A stretch of DNA of 40,140 nucleotides from Paenibacillus eucommiae (GTDB taxonomy: Bacteria; Bacillota; Bacilli; Paenibacillales; NBRC-103111). Positions 18,155 through 26,227 of the stretch are shown here, in pieces. Below the pieces are notes generated by a model. That model was not told where the DNA came from, ran no database searches, and saw nothing but the letters and a program-made list of their open reading frames with translations. The stretch spans positions 1 through 40,140 of the forward strand of contig NZ_JAGGLB010000056.1 in the NCBI RefSeq assembly GCF_017874215.1. Direction: 5' to 3'. Each line of letters begins with the position of its first letter. Position 1 is the stretch's first letter. Both the position numbers and the translations under genes were made by a program.

Positions 18155-20317
18155 TTACATTATGTTAGCTCCACTATAATAAGTTTGGAGTATTTTACGG
18201 TAATCATAGCCTTGCTCCGCAAAGCCTTTTGCGCCCCACTGGGACATGCCAAGACCATGGCCAAAGCCGGTTCCTCTAATTAAGATTTGCTTGCTGCCAA
18301 TATTAATCTTCTTTTCACTCGTATTACTACCACCGCCGCCGCTGGAAAGAGGACTTACTGTTCCTGATCCACCGATCGCATAAATCTCTGTTTTGTCTGT
18401 TTCAACAGGCGCCGTTTGTGTACCACTCAATACGTACATGGAGCCTCCACTGTTATCACTGCCAGGGATGTTAATTCCTACCCCTCCTACATTATAACTG
18501 CCAGCTTCCACAATTTCAAACCGGGTGCTGGGAAGCCCTCCTAGCAGCGTTCGGAAAGCATCGGGATATTGTACTTTGACGACCTGATCATTAGCTTTTA
18601 TCTCCATAACCCGTCCCGAAGGGCCTCTCTTCGAAATTTCGAGAGTTTTCAATCCGCCTTGCAGCTTCACGCCCGCCGCTGAAAGCTTTGATTCCAGGAA
18701 GGAAGCATCATAAGGACCGCGAATCCAGGAATATGGATTTGATTCTTTCTGTTCACCCAGAACCTCTACTTGCTCCTTATCTTTCAATTTATAGAATCCG
18801 GCATTCGCCGAATCATCAACAAAAGGGGCCGGCCGGACATTGACCTGGGCTTCTGTCGCAGTATACAGAGGAAGCCCTGCAGCACTTTTTGTCCCTGTAT
18901 TTTTTAAATAGGAGGCATTCACATATCCGGTTTTCCCGTTACTAAGCTTCACGTTGTACCAGTTTGCACGACCCGCTTCAGCCCCACTATCCGGACTGGA
19001 CACACTTTTGAGATAGGGGACCGGGTTTCCCCAAACTTCTGAAGGATCAGCTGTTACCCCACCGGAATTGGATGAATACACAGGTTGGATCAGCGCATCA
19101 TTATACACCAATACTTCCCCATTTGTGTCATCAACTGCTTTAATTGCATTGGTAAATTCCTTCTGGATGCCATAAACCTGATCCAGCGTCGTATCGCTGA
19201 CATGGGCAATCCCATACTTCATACCTAAGCTTAGTGCATACGTACGGGCAGCGACAGCCTGTGCCTTAAGAGCTTCCAGCGGCCAACTGGCGCCCAACTC
19301 AGAGCTAACAACTCCGTATAAGTACTGTTCAAAAGGAACTTCGTTGATTACGGCAAGCTTGCCGTTATATGTACTTAATTCTATGTCGCCTCTGTAAGTG
19401 CGGCCTGCCCGTTCTTTGACAGTAATACCCGATTGCTTAGGATGAATCCAGGCCTTTACATTCAATCCTCCGGCTGCATAATGAGGGACTAGTGAAGTGC
19501 CTGCAGTGTCCGCTGTGACGTCCCATTTCTGCAGCAAGTAAGGAGAAGCTGTGTTTGCTGGCTGAAGCTGCAGATTCGGCATCAGCTGGGCTGCTTTCTG
19601 CTTCACTAGGCCGAGCTGCTCTTCGGTAGCCTCACTGCCGATCCACACCGAGTAGAAAAGCTTCCCGCTTCCCATAATGTCCTCTTGAATAGCTACATCT
19701 GCATCCAGACCAGCCTGGGAAATGATATTCACTTGATTAGCTGCCTCAGCTTCCGTTTCATAGGTGCCGGCTTGAAGATGAAAGGGTCCAGTAATGACAG
19801 GCACACCCGTTTTAGCCAGCGCCGCAACATTGGGATCTTTCATGGCCTGTTCCTTGGCAGAGAAAGCTTCATTAACATTTCCATAGCTTCCATAAAAAAC
19901 TTGATAGGAAGGCTTGCCTTGCTTTTGACGGCTAATGATATAGGAATCCCCAGCCATTACTGATAGTTTACTATAAAGGGCCTTAGCATTTGTAAAATTA
20001 GTAGTTTCAAGCATAAGGACACCAAACTGATCCATAGAGCTGCGTACTGTAGCTGGTCCTGTAAGTGACACCCATGTTTTTGTAACAGCCGCTGCATCAC
20101 GTATTCCAACATCCAGCCCACTTGTGGACGTTAGTGTAACAGCTGATTTTATTGCGCTATATTTGGGTGTGTTAATGAAAAAGGCAACACGGATATTGTC
20201 CAATTTCTCGATGGCAGCATGGGCAGGCTGGGGAAGAAAAGAAAGAAAACCTGCTGTAACTACTGCTGCAGTAAGCTTTAAGGCGGATTTGCGGGAAAAC
20301 AATGTAAGCCATTTCAT
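18155..20317 (-). CDS. SpoIID/LytB domain protein with internal SH3-like insertion
   Basis: This is a predicted exported cell-wall protein. It has a signal peptide with probable cleavage after AHA (residues 32-34), a SPOR-like region (about 125-245, SYQVFYGSYGN), and a SpoIID/LytB domain starting near 300 (VPFEQYLYGVV; LKAQAVAARTYAL; YSSNSGG). It ends with the hallmark GTGFGHGLGMSQWGAKG near 682. SpoIID family members cleave denuded glycan strands during engulfment (lytic transglycosylase) or act as amidase enhancers. At 720 residues this is about twice the length of B. subtilis SpoIID, because SH3-like sequence (about 452-530) interrupts the SpoIID domain. Whether it is the true SpoIID or a paralogue cannot be decided; B. 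subtilis spoIID is not next to queA. Confidence 0.85.
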   Translation of the reverse strand: MKWLTLFSRKSALKLTAAVVTAGFLSFLPQPAHAAIEKLDNIRVAFFINTPKYSAIKSAVTLTSTSGLDVGIRDAAAVTKTWVSLTGPATVRSSMDQFGVLMLETTNFTNAKALYSKLSVMAGDSYIISRQKQGKPSYQVFYGSYGNVNEAFSAKEQAMKDPNVAALAKTGVPVITGPFHLQAGTYETEAEAANQVNIISQAGLDADVAIQEDIMGSGKLFYSVWIGSEATEEQLGLVKQKAAQLMPNLQLQPANTASPYLLQKWDVTADTAGTSLVPHYAAGGLNVKAWIHPKQSGITVKERAGRTYRGDIELSTYNGKLAVINEVPFEQYLYGVVSSELGASWPLEALKAQAVAARTYALSLGMKYGIAHVSDTTLDQVYGIQKEFTNAIKAVDDTNGEVLVYNDALIQPVYSSNSGGVTADPSEVWGNPVPYLKSVSSPDSGAEAGRANWYNVKLSNGKTGYVNASYLKNTGTKSAAGLPLYTATEAQVNVRPAPFVDDSANAGFYKLKDKEQVEVLGEQKESNPYSWIRGPYDASFLESKLSAAGVKLQGGLKTLEISKRGPSGRVMEIKANDQVVKVQYPDAFRTLLGGLPSTRFEIVEAGSYNVGGVGINIPGSDNSGGSMYVLSGTQTAPVETDKTEIYAIGGSGTVSPLSSGGGGSNTSEKKINIGSKQILIRGTGFGHGLGMSQWGAKGFAEQGYDYRKILQTYYSGANIM

Positions 20318-20385
20318 TGGAAAAAAGTCCTCACTCTCGTTAGCATTCTAGTAACTTAGACGCACGTAATCCTAGGAAGTTTTGC

Positions 20386-20434
20386 CAGCAAAAAAGAAAA
20401 ATCTCTTCCCGCTTTGCAGCAGCGGTAAGAGATT
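20386..20434 (-). terminator. Intrinsic terminator after ruvB
   Basis: Minus-strand AATCTCTTACCGC (20422-20434) pairs with GCGGGAAGAGATT (20400-20412), one mismatch, followed by TTTTCTTTTTT. Confidence 0.88.
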
Positions 20435-20444
20435 CTACTTCCAG

Positions 20445-21452
20445 CTAATCCTGTTGGCCTGGAATAGGCAATCCCAAGTGGCGGTAAGCCAGCGGAGTTA
20501 CGGTCCGTCCTCGCGGTGTTCGCTGTAAAAAGCCAATCTGCAGAAGATACGGCTCATAGACGTCCTCAATCGTTTGGCTTTCTTCTCCGATCGTTGCCGC
20601 AATCGTATCCAATCCGACTGGACCGCCCTGAAAATTCAAAATAATGGCGCGAAGCATCTTATGATCAATCTCGTCAAGACCGAGGTCATCCACCTGAATG
20701 AGTCTGAGAGAAGCTTTAGCTATATCAACTGTTATGATTCCATCACCCTTGACTTGAGCGAAATCCCGGACTCGCCTCAGCAGCCTGTTGGCTATCCGCG
20801 GAGTTCCCCGGGAGCGCATGCCAATTTCTCTCGCTGCTTCCCCGACGATCTGCACCTGCAGAATATCGGAGGTTCTACTCACAATATAGGTCAGCTCCTC
20901 AACCGTATAGTACTCGAGACGGCTAACGACGCCGAAGCGGTCTCTGAGCGGAGAAGACAGCAGACCGATTCTGGTTGTAGCACCGACCAGCGTAAATGGC
21001 GGCAAATCCAGACGTACGGAGCGTGCGCTCGGACCCTTTCCGATCATAATATCCAGGGCGTAATCTTCCATCGCCGGATAAAGCACCTCCTCCACGGTTC
21101 TGTGAAGGCGGTGAATCTCATCTATGAAGAGTACATCTCCCTGTTGAAGATTCGTCAGAATAGCAGCAAGATCCCCAGGCCTCTCGATCGCTGGACCAGA
21201 GGTCGTTCTTACGTTGACGCCAAGCTCGTTGGCGATAATATTGGACAACGTTGTTTTTCCGAGTCCCGGAGGACCGTATAGGAGCACGTGATCCAACGCT
21301 TCCTGACGCATTTTGGCAGCTTCTATGTAGATTTTCAAATTATCTTTCACTTGTGCTTGTCCGATATATTCAGCCAGATAACGGGGACGCAGACTCAACT
21401 CCACAGCCTGATCCTCCATCATCAAATTGGCAGAAATGATCCGGTCATCCAT
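20445..21452 (-). CDS. ruvB: Holliday junction branch migration ATPase RuvB
   Basis: RuvB is the hexameric AAA+ motor that drives branch migration with RuvA. Walker A GPPGLGKTT (near residue 60), Walker B DEIHRL (near 112), sensor 1 VGATTR and the arginine finger region SPLRDRFG are all present, followed by the winged-helix domain (GFLQRTPRGR). The 335-residue length is typical. ATG 21452 has AGGAGG upstream and starts 12 bases after ruvA, last in ruvC-ruvA-ruvB. Confidence 0.97.
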   Translation of the reverse strand: MDDRIISANLMMEDQAVELSLRPRYLAEYIGQAQVKDNLKIYIEAAKMRQEALDHVLLYGPPGLGKTTLSNIIANELGVNVRTTSGPAIERPGDLAAILTNLQQGDVLFIDEIHRLHRTVEEVLYPAMEDYALDIMIGKGPSARSVRLDLPPFTLVGATTRIGLLSSPLRDRFGVVSRLEYYTVEELTYIVSRTSDILQVQIVGEAAREIGMRSRGTPRIANRLLRRVRDFAQVKGDGIITVDIAKASLRLIQVDDLGLDEIDHKMLRAIILNFQGGPVGLDTIAATIGEESQTIEDVYEPYLLQIGFLQRTPRGRTVTPLAYRHLGLPIPGQQD

Positions 21453-21464
21453 GGAATTCCCCTC

Positions 21465-22091
21465 CTACATTTGATACAAGGCTTGCAAAGCAACTTTGAT
21501 AACGGTATCCACCGTATCCGTTTCCTTAACCTTGGCTTTCACTTGATGCCAGGCCCGATCTGCCTCCGCTTCATTATAGCCAAGCGATAGCAGAGCTTCC
21601 TTCGCCTCAAACCAGGCGATTCCGCCCTCTTGCGCCGCCGCTGCCGGTGCAAGGTCAATTCCGAAAATATCGTTCCCTCTGCCCAAAGGCAATGATCCAA
21701 GCTTGTCTTTGAGGTCGAGAATGATACGCTGTGCCGTTTTCTTGCCAATGCCCGGAAGCTTCGTCAGAAAGGCAATATTCTCCTGGCCAATAGCCGACAT
21801 TACCGCTTCCGGCCGTCCACCTGCAAGAATACCGAGAGCAACCTTAGGACCTATCCCACTTACCTCGAGCAGCAGCCGGAATAAAGACTGCTCGTCTCTT
21901 GAACCAAAACCGAATAAAAGATGTGCATCTTCTCTTACATGATAATGAATGTAGAGTGTGAGATCCTCATCTTCTTTGCTTTGCAGCGCATAAGGATTCG
22001 GACAGAACACCCTGTAGCCTACTCCATTAACATCTACTACTACATAATCCAGTTCTCTTGCCGCCAGTTTTCCTCTTAGAAAATCTATCAT
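21465..22091 (-). CDS. ruvA: Holliday junction DNA helicase subunit RuvA
   Basis: RuvA tetramers bind four-way junctions and load RuvB. The 208-residue protein has the N-terminal OB fold (MIDFLRGKL; VDVNGVGYRVFCP), paired helix-hairpin-helix motifs (VSGIGPKVALGIL and LPGIGKKTAQRI) and the C-terminal RuvB-binding helical domain (ALLSLGYNEAEADRA). Its ATG overlaps the ruvC stop by four bases, indicating coupled translation. Confidence 0.97.
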   Translation of the reverse strand: MIDFLRGKLAARELDYVVVDVNGVGYRVFCPNPYALQSKEDEDLTLYIHYHVREDAHLLFGFGSRDEQSLFRLLLEVSGIGPKVALGILAGGRPEAVMSAIGQENIAFLTKLPGIGKKTAQRIILDLKDKLGSLPLGRGNDIFGIDLAPAAAAQEGGIAWFEAKEALLSLGYNEAEADRAWHQVKAKVKETDTVDTVIKVALQALYQM

Positions 22092-22591
22092 CGTTTTCCA
22101 GCCTCGTTTATTTGAGTTAGTAAATTAGAAGAATGGGCGTGACAAATAGCCACTGCGAGTGCATCCGCCACATCATCAGGCTTAGGTACGACAGACAGCT
22201 TAAGCAAAATTTTGACCATTTCCTGAACCTGATGCTTCTCCGCTTTGCCATACCCCACGACAGCCTGCTTCACTTGCAAAGGTGTATATTCGCCTACCGG
22301 AAGCCCGGCTTGCACGCCAGCGAGGATCATAACCCCTCTTGCCTGTCCTACAGTAAATGCCGTTGTTACGTTCCGATTAAAAAACAGCTTCTCAATAGCC
22401 ATTGCATCAGGTTTATATTTCTCTATCAATTGGACCGTAGAATCGTAAACCTCTTTCAGACGTATGCCAGGGTCCGTATGAGCCAAGGTCTGGATGGACC
22501 CGTATTGTACGGGAACCAGCTTACTGCCCAGTTTATCAATAAACCCAAAGCCTACTATCGCAATTCCCGGATCGATACCCAGAATCCGCAC
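22088..22591 (-). CDS. ruvC: Holliday junction resolvase RuvC
   Basis: RuvC nicks Holliday junctions symmetrically in complex with RuvAB. Catalytic acidic residues are visible in GIDPG, AIEKLFF and DVADALAVAICH. Two in-frame GTG codons are possible: 22597, only 3 bases from AGGAG, and 22591, 9 bases away. The second is better placed and gives the standard start MRILGIDPGI (167 aa). Most Bacillus species lack RuvC and use RecU, while Paenibacillus and relatives have ruvC, which fits the assignment of this window. Confidence 0.95.
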   Translation of the reverse strand: MRILGIDPGIAIVGFGFIDKLGSKLVPVQYGSIQTLAHTDPGIRLKEVYDSTVQLIEKYKPDAMAIEKLFFNRNVTTAFTVGQARGVMILAGVQAGLPVGEYTPLQVKQAVVGYGKAEKHQVQEMVKILLKLSVVPKPDDVADALAVAICHAHSSNLLTQINEAGKR

Positions 22592-22634
22592 AAGCACTCT
22601 CTCCTATCCCAAACGCGAACATATGTATTCCTAG

Positions 22635-22643
22635 ATTATAACA
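22635..22643 (-). promoter_or_regulatory. Probable extended -10 promoter of ruvCAB
   Basis: Minus-strand TGTTATAAT lies about 44 bases before ruvC and just downstream of the bofC terminator. The -35 region falls in the T-tract of that terminator and is not recognisable. Confidence 0.45.
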
Positions 22644-22646
22644 GAT

Positions 22647-22690
22647 AAAAAAAAAAAGAGATAGACCAAGGATTTCTCCTGGTCTATCTC
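22647..22690 (-). terminator. Intrinsic terminator after bofC
   Basis: Minus-strand GAGATAGACCA (22680-22690) pairs perfectly with TGGTCTATCTC (22658-22668), followed by eleven T residues (22647-22657). Confidence 0.92.
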
Positions 22691-22709
22691 CCAGCGGTCA
22701 GTACAGCCT

Positions 22710-23333
22710 CTAAGGATGCATAACCGGTTCTGTTTCTTCAATCGCATAATCACTAAAAGTCGATAGAACGCTATTGTATTCATCCAAATCGGAAATCCGG
22801 ATACCCTCATAGAGATCTTTCAGCGCTGCCTTGGGCAAACTACTTTTCAAATAATCAATATTCAATTGGAAGAACGTGCGAATCACGTTATCCTTGGCTG
22901 GCAATCCGTTAAACAAGGATAGATTTCCGCTCTCGTCCATTCCAAAATAAGCCTTTTCCTTACAGGCAGGAGAGAGATCCTCGACCTGCTCGATAAATAT
23001 AACCTTCCCCTCTTCGCCAAAGCTGACCGACCAGTTGGAGTGCTTATTGTAAGTTTCCAAGAGCTGCTTGGAATCCCAATTCCCAAGCTTCTCCGTCTCC
23101 TCGCCACACACATATATTTTTTGCAAATAGGTCTCTTGAGTACCTTTTAATTGTTGAATCGTATCTATTGAATCCTGAATAGGCGCAAATGCGCTTAGAG
23201 CGGGCTTGTTCACTTCCAGATGATAAGCTGCTATCCAGACTGCCAAGCCAACAAGAAACACCATTAAAGCCAACCATCTGCGTCTCCATCTCAGTTTTTT
23301 CTTAAGATGTTTGAGATATTTGTTAACATTCAC
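22710..23333 (-). CDS. bofC: BofC family sporulation regulator
   Basis: BofC is secreted into the intermembrane space of the forespore and controls the SpoIVB protease, timing the pro-sigma-K checkpoint. The protein has a basic N-terminus, one membrane or signal segment (LALMVFLVGLAVWIAAY), and a C-terminal BofC-type domain containing FGMDESGNLSLFNGLP and GIRISDLDEYNSVLS. A longer ORF can be drawn to 23468, but AGGAAGGGG sits about 6 bases before GTG 23333, giving 207 aa, close to the 170 aa of B. subtilis BofC. The neighbour ruvCAB supports the call, since bofC lies next to ruvAB in Bacillus. Confidence 0.85.
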   Translation of the reverse strand: MNVNKYLKHLKKKLRWRRRWLALMVFLVGLAVWIAAYHLEVNKPALSAFAPIQDSIDTIQQLKGTQETYLQKIYVCGEETEKLGNWDSKQLLETYNKHSNWSVSFGEEGKVIFIEQVEDLSPACKEKAYFGMDESGNLSLFNGLPAKDNVIRTFFQLNIDYLKSSLPKAALKDLYEGIRISDLDEYNSVLSTFSDYAIEETEPVMHP

Positions 23334-23449
23334 TGGAATCCCCTTCCTATTCCGTTTTTTTGTATTGTTTCCCATTGCACTGACAGGTATACATGAATTA
23401 CCATAGTTATATGGAGAATAAACAACATAAAGATAGGAGAAGAATCCAA

Positions 23450-23599
23450 ATGAAATTAAAGAAAACAACGCTGTTAGTCATTGGAGCCGTTCTACTATGG
23501 GGTTCTGTAGCTCTATGGAACGGTATACAGCGGGAGCATTCCGGAGCATCTCTCACCCGAACAGAGTATGTCGGAAGAGTAAATATAGCTACTCATTGA
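23450..23599 (+). CDS. Small single-pass membrane or secreted peptide, 49 aa
   Basis: Not recognised. From ATG 23450 (AGGAG about 11 bases upstream) the peptide begins MKLKKTTLLVIGAVLLWGSV: a basic start followed by one hydrophobic helix, then about 28 polar residues ending NIATH. This is the layout of a small membrane-anchored or signal-peptide-bearing protein. An in-frame ATG at 23393 would extend it but lacks a ribosome binding site. It is divergent from bofC and lies upstream of the sigma-factor promoter. The sequence alone does not prove expression. Confidence 0.5.
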   Translation: MKLKKTTLLVIGAVLLWGSVALWNGIQREHSGASLTRTEYVGRVNIATH

Positions 23600-23608
23600 A
23601 GGAACACT

Positions 23609-23636
23609 TTGACTGTTGCCCCAAAAATGTTATAGT
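23609..23636 (+). promoter_or_regulatory. Candidate promoter for the sigma-factor leader
   Basis: TTGACT (23609-23614), a 16-base spacer and TATAGT (23631-23636) preceded by TGT (extended -10). A second AT-rich box TATAAT at 23640-23645 lacks a properly spaced -35. The predicted transcript would begin with a roughly 155-base leader. Confidence 0.5.
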
Positions 23637-23650
23637 CAATATAATATAGT

Positions 23651-23790
23651 TTAGAGCGAGGCTTCTTAAGCAGTGACCTTTGGGGTCAAGAAGCGGTTAC
23701 AGCCTAGGCAGGCAAATAAAAGTTATAAGCCGGGGAATATGTAAAGCCTACGCTAACGATGCAAGCTTTCCTTAAGGATAGCTCTCAGGA
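23651..23790 (+). ncRNA. Potentially structured 5' leader of the ECF sigma gene
   Basis: About 160 bases separate the candidate promoter from the sigma start codon. They contain nested complementary segments: AGAGC (23653-23657) with GCTCT (23781-23785) as a closing stem; GCTTCT (23661-23666) with AGAAGC (23689-23694) enclosing TGACC (23674-23678) with GGTCA (23684-23688); and TAGGC (23705-23709) with GCCTA (23746-23750). The closing strand sits 4 bases before the AGGAGGAG ribosome binding site, so folding could affect its access. It does not match the riboswitch consensus patterns I know. Pairings are seen; the structure and any regulatory role are inference. Confidence 0.4.
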
Positions 23791-23799
23791 GGAGAAAAC

Positions 23800-24411
23800 A
23801 TGAATGTCGCAGAGCTTCGTTTGATTAAACTTTCGCGCACCGGTGATCGTGGGGCTTTTGTTGAACTTGTCGAATTGTACCGCAACAAAATCCAACGGCT
23901 CGCATATAGAATGCTGCACAATAAACCGGACTCGGAAGATATCGTCCAGGAAACCTTTATACGGGTATATCTTAATTTAAATCATTACGACGAAAGTCAA
24001 AAGTTTTCCACTTGGATATATCGAATTGGCAGAAATGTATGTATAGATTTGCTGCGTAAAAAAAGACCAGTCGCTTCCCTGGATGCAGAGTTTTCGGACG
24101 CGGATGACGATTATAGCTTTTATAGCAAAATTGCAAGCGAGGAAAGCTCCCCAGAGCATCTCGTTCTGCAATCCGAGACTGAAGAGCATATTCGCAAATC
24201 GATCAACAAATTGTCTGATAAGTATAAATCGATTATCATGCTTTATTATTTACAGGAGCTATCTCTGCAAGAGATTAGTGAGAAGCTTCGTCTTCCAGTC
24301 ACGACTGTCAAAACTAGGCTCCATCGCGGCCGTGAATTGCTAAGAAAAAAATGGGGCATGACCTTTGTCATCAACCTTATGCTTTTTTTCTCGATCGGCA
24401 TGTCTCCATAG
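23800..24411 (+). CDS. ECF-type RNA polymerase sigma factor (SigW-like)
   Basis: A 203-residue sigma-70 family protein with region 2 (FVELVELYRNKIQRLAYRML; DSEDIVQETFIRVY; FSTWIYRIGRNVCIDLLRKK) and region 4 (LSDKYKSIIMLYYLQELS; TVKTRLHRGRELLRKK), closest in pattern to the SigW/extracytoplasmic-function group. The last 16 residues, after KKWGM, are an unusual hydrophobic tail (TFVINLMLFFSIGMSP). No anti-sigma gene follows: a terminator begins 9 bases after the stop. AGGAGGAG precedes ATG 23800. Target genes are unknown; neighbouring bofC and safA suggest, but do not show, a link to sporulation or the envelope. Confidence 0.9.
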   Translation: MNVAELRLIKLSRTGDRGAFVELVELYRNKIQRLAYRMLHNKPDSEDIVQETFIRVYLNLNHYDESQKFSTWIYRIGRNVCIDLLRKKRPVASLDAEFSDADDDYSFYSKIASEESSPEHLVLQSETEEHIRKSINKLSDKYKSIIMLYYLQELSLQEISEKLRLPVTTVKTRLHRGRELLRKKWGMTFVINLMLFFSIGMSP

Positions 24412-24419
24412 CAGTATAG

Positions 24420-24446
24420 AAAAAACCAACCTCAGGTTGGTTTTTT
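24420..24446. terminator. Bidirectional terminator after the sigma gene
   Basis: AAAAAACCAACC (24420-24431), loop TCA, GGTTGGTTTTTT (24435-24446), a perfect stem able to end transcription from the sigma gene and from the convergent SafA-like gene. Confidence 0.93.
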
Positions 24447-24508
24447 CTATTTGGAACTATCCAAATTAGCGAGAGCATGCTTGACTTCGGGATTTACTGG
24501 CACCTTGG

Positions 24509-26227
24509 CTACGTGTTAATCCAAGGAAGGTTCGGCTTAAATTCCGTTCTAGGTTTAGGAATCGCCTGCTGCCTCAAGTAAGTATTTGTTGAGACGCTGC
24601 CTGAAGTTTTCGCTTTTCGTGTTGAGCCTCCCGATTTGCCAGTCCCTCTCGCTGCTTTCTTGTCGGTCGAGCTATCACGGGCAGCCTCTTCTTCTACTTG
24701 TTCACCTTCCTGACCCATCTGAGCAGTCTGACCCGTCCATTGATGGATTTGTGCTTGTTCAGGAAGCCTTGGAGATTCGTAGGGCATCGGATAAGGCATA
24801 TTGTGGGCAGGAAGTGTTCCATACTGCGGCATGCCTCCATAATAATCCGCTGGCATAGGGTAGCAGGTATTTGCCATCATGATTGGAGGGCATGGGGCTG
24901 CTAAAGGCGACTGAAAATAGGGATTATTCAAAGCTGGCGCCTGATTGTACGGATTCGGACTTGCATTCCAGGGCTCCATGCCTCCAGGCATATCCTTTTC
25001 TCCACTGCATCCACACCCACACCCGCCGCTTCCACTTTGCTGACCAGCTAGTTGAGCCTGAGGAAATGGAGAAGCAGGCATTGGCTGAGCATAGGGCATA
25101 GGAGCTGGATGCATGTGCATGTGATGAGGCATACACCAAGGAGCATTCATTTGCGGCATGAACGATGGCTGACAGTTATTTTGAGGCATCATATGGGTTG
25201 GCATCATAGGGCTGGGCATCATGTAGCCCGGCATCATCTGATCGGGCATGATATGACCGGACATCGCCTGGCTGGGCATCATGTGGCCGGGCATCATTTG
25301 ACTAGGCATCATTTGCCCGGGCATCATCTGGCCGCCCATACAGTTATCCATCATAGCAGGCATCATCGGCGGCTGCATAGCAGTTGTCGCGAAAGTATCT
25401 TCTGGTTGCGACGGAAAAGCAAATACTTCAGTAGCTTTCAGTTGAAACTGTTCGAAGGGATGCTTGGTTGCCTGGTAAGGCTCATTCAAGTCCCCAAAAG
25501 ATGGGGCTTGCATTTCAGCAGGTTTTGATCCGCTCCATATATCCGGCATAGCTGTTTTTTGTTGATCGGTAATATCACCTGTAGCAGTTTCCATCTGCGG
25601 TAAGTTCTGAAAAAGATTTTGATTGATGAAGGGGGATTCCTCGCCCTGAGTAATTTGACCCAAGGAAATTTCGGGTGCTTCGACACCATCCTGCGGCATA
25701 AACAGGTTTAATATGTCTGGCGTCGGTGCAGTCATAGAAGTGGGCGTTGGTTCTTCCACTTGAGCTGATGGTGCCGGTGCTGGTATTATCGTTGGTAAAG
25801 GTGTTGGCACTGACGTTGATGTAGGCGCTGGAGTGGGTGCTGGTGCAGATGGTGCTGCTGGTGCTCCCATATGGGTATGGTCATGCACATGCTCTACCTT
25901 TGGAATGTACACAATATCTCCCGTCATTAGCACATTCGGATTTTTCAGCTGTGGATTGGCCTTTATCATTAGTGCCAAAGGTACATCCCACGCTTTTCCC
26001 AGCTTCCAGAGCGTATCTCCCTGCTTAACGATATGCTTGAAGGCATGATGGGAGGATGGTGGCTCCAGAGGTTGAGGATGCGTCGGGATCTTGACTTTCA
26101 TCCCAACATCGATCTTGTTAGGATCCTCAATTTGTGGATTCAAAGCGATGATGGCATCCAGCTCGACGTTATATTTTTGCGCTAACTCGAACAAGGTATC
26201 ACCTTTTTTCACCATATGAATTTTCAC
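24509..26227 (-). CDS. safA: SafA-like LysM spore coat assembly protein, Met-rich
   Basis: Two LysM peptidoglycan-binding domains are clear (residues about 4-48 and 65-109; KKGDTLFELAQKYNV and KQGDTLWKLGKAW). They are followed by a Pro/Ala/Thr linker (about 120-170), a low-complexity region with ten tandem MMPxx-type pentapeptides (301-350), a Cys-rich patch GGCGCGCSG and a basic tail. B. subtilis SafA, which organises the inner spore coat, has one N-terminal LysM and a low-complexity tail, so this is a SafA-type protein with two LysM domains; orthology is inferred from layout. GTG 26227 has AAGGAGG 8 bases upstream. Expression late in sporulation is expected from the family. Confidence 0.75.
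   Translation of the reverse strand: MKIHMVKKGDTLFELAQKYNVELDAIIALNPQIEDPNKIDVGMKVKIPTHPQPLEPPSSHHAFKHIVKQGDTLWKLGKAWDVPLALMIKANPQLKNPNVLMTGDIVYIPKVEHVHDHTHMGAPAAPSAPAPTPAPTSTSVPTPLPTIIPAPAPSAQVEEPTPTSMTAPTPDILNLFMPQDGVEAPEISLGQITQGEESPFINQNLFQNLPQMETATGDITDQQKTAMPDIWSGSKPAEMQAPSFGDLNEPYQATKHPFEQFQLKATEVFAFPSQPEDTFATTAMQPPMMPAMMDNCMGGQMMPGQMMPSQMMPGHMMPSQAMSGHIMPDQMMPGYMMPSPMMPTHMMPQNNCQPSFMPQMNAPWCMPHHMHMHPAPMPYAQPMPASPFPQAQLAGQQSGSGGCGCGCSGEKDMPGGMEPWNASPNPYNQAPALNNPYFQSPLAAPCPPIMMANTCYPMPADYYGGMPQYGTLPAHNMPYPMPYESPRLPEQAQIHQWTGQTAQMGQEGEQVEEEAARDSSTDKKAARGTGKSGGSTRKAKTSGSVSTNTYLRQQAIPKPRTEFKPNLPWINT
25178..25327 (-). repeat. Ten tandem 15-bp units encoding MMPxx pentapeptides
   Basis: Inside the SafA-like gene, ten consecutive pentapeptides follow the pattern M-M-P-x-x, with x mostly Gly/Ser then Gln/His (two units read AMSGH and IMPDQ). 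The DNA copies are imperfect, showing an older expansion with drift. Confidence 0.85.

Noticed and set aside
25178..25327. CRISPR-like periodic repeats
   Set aside because: The period is 15 bases with no spacers, and it is entirely explained by a coding pentapeptide repeat.
25052..25528. His-rich plus-strand open frame opposite the Met-rich repeat
   Set aside because: It is the mirror of the MMPxx repeat (complement of ATG-rich DNA yields His-rich sequence), with no start signal.
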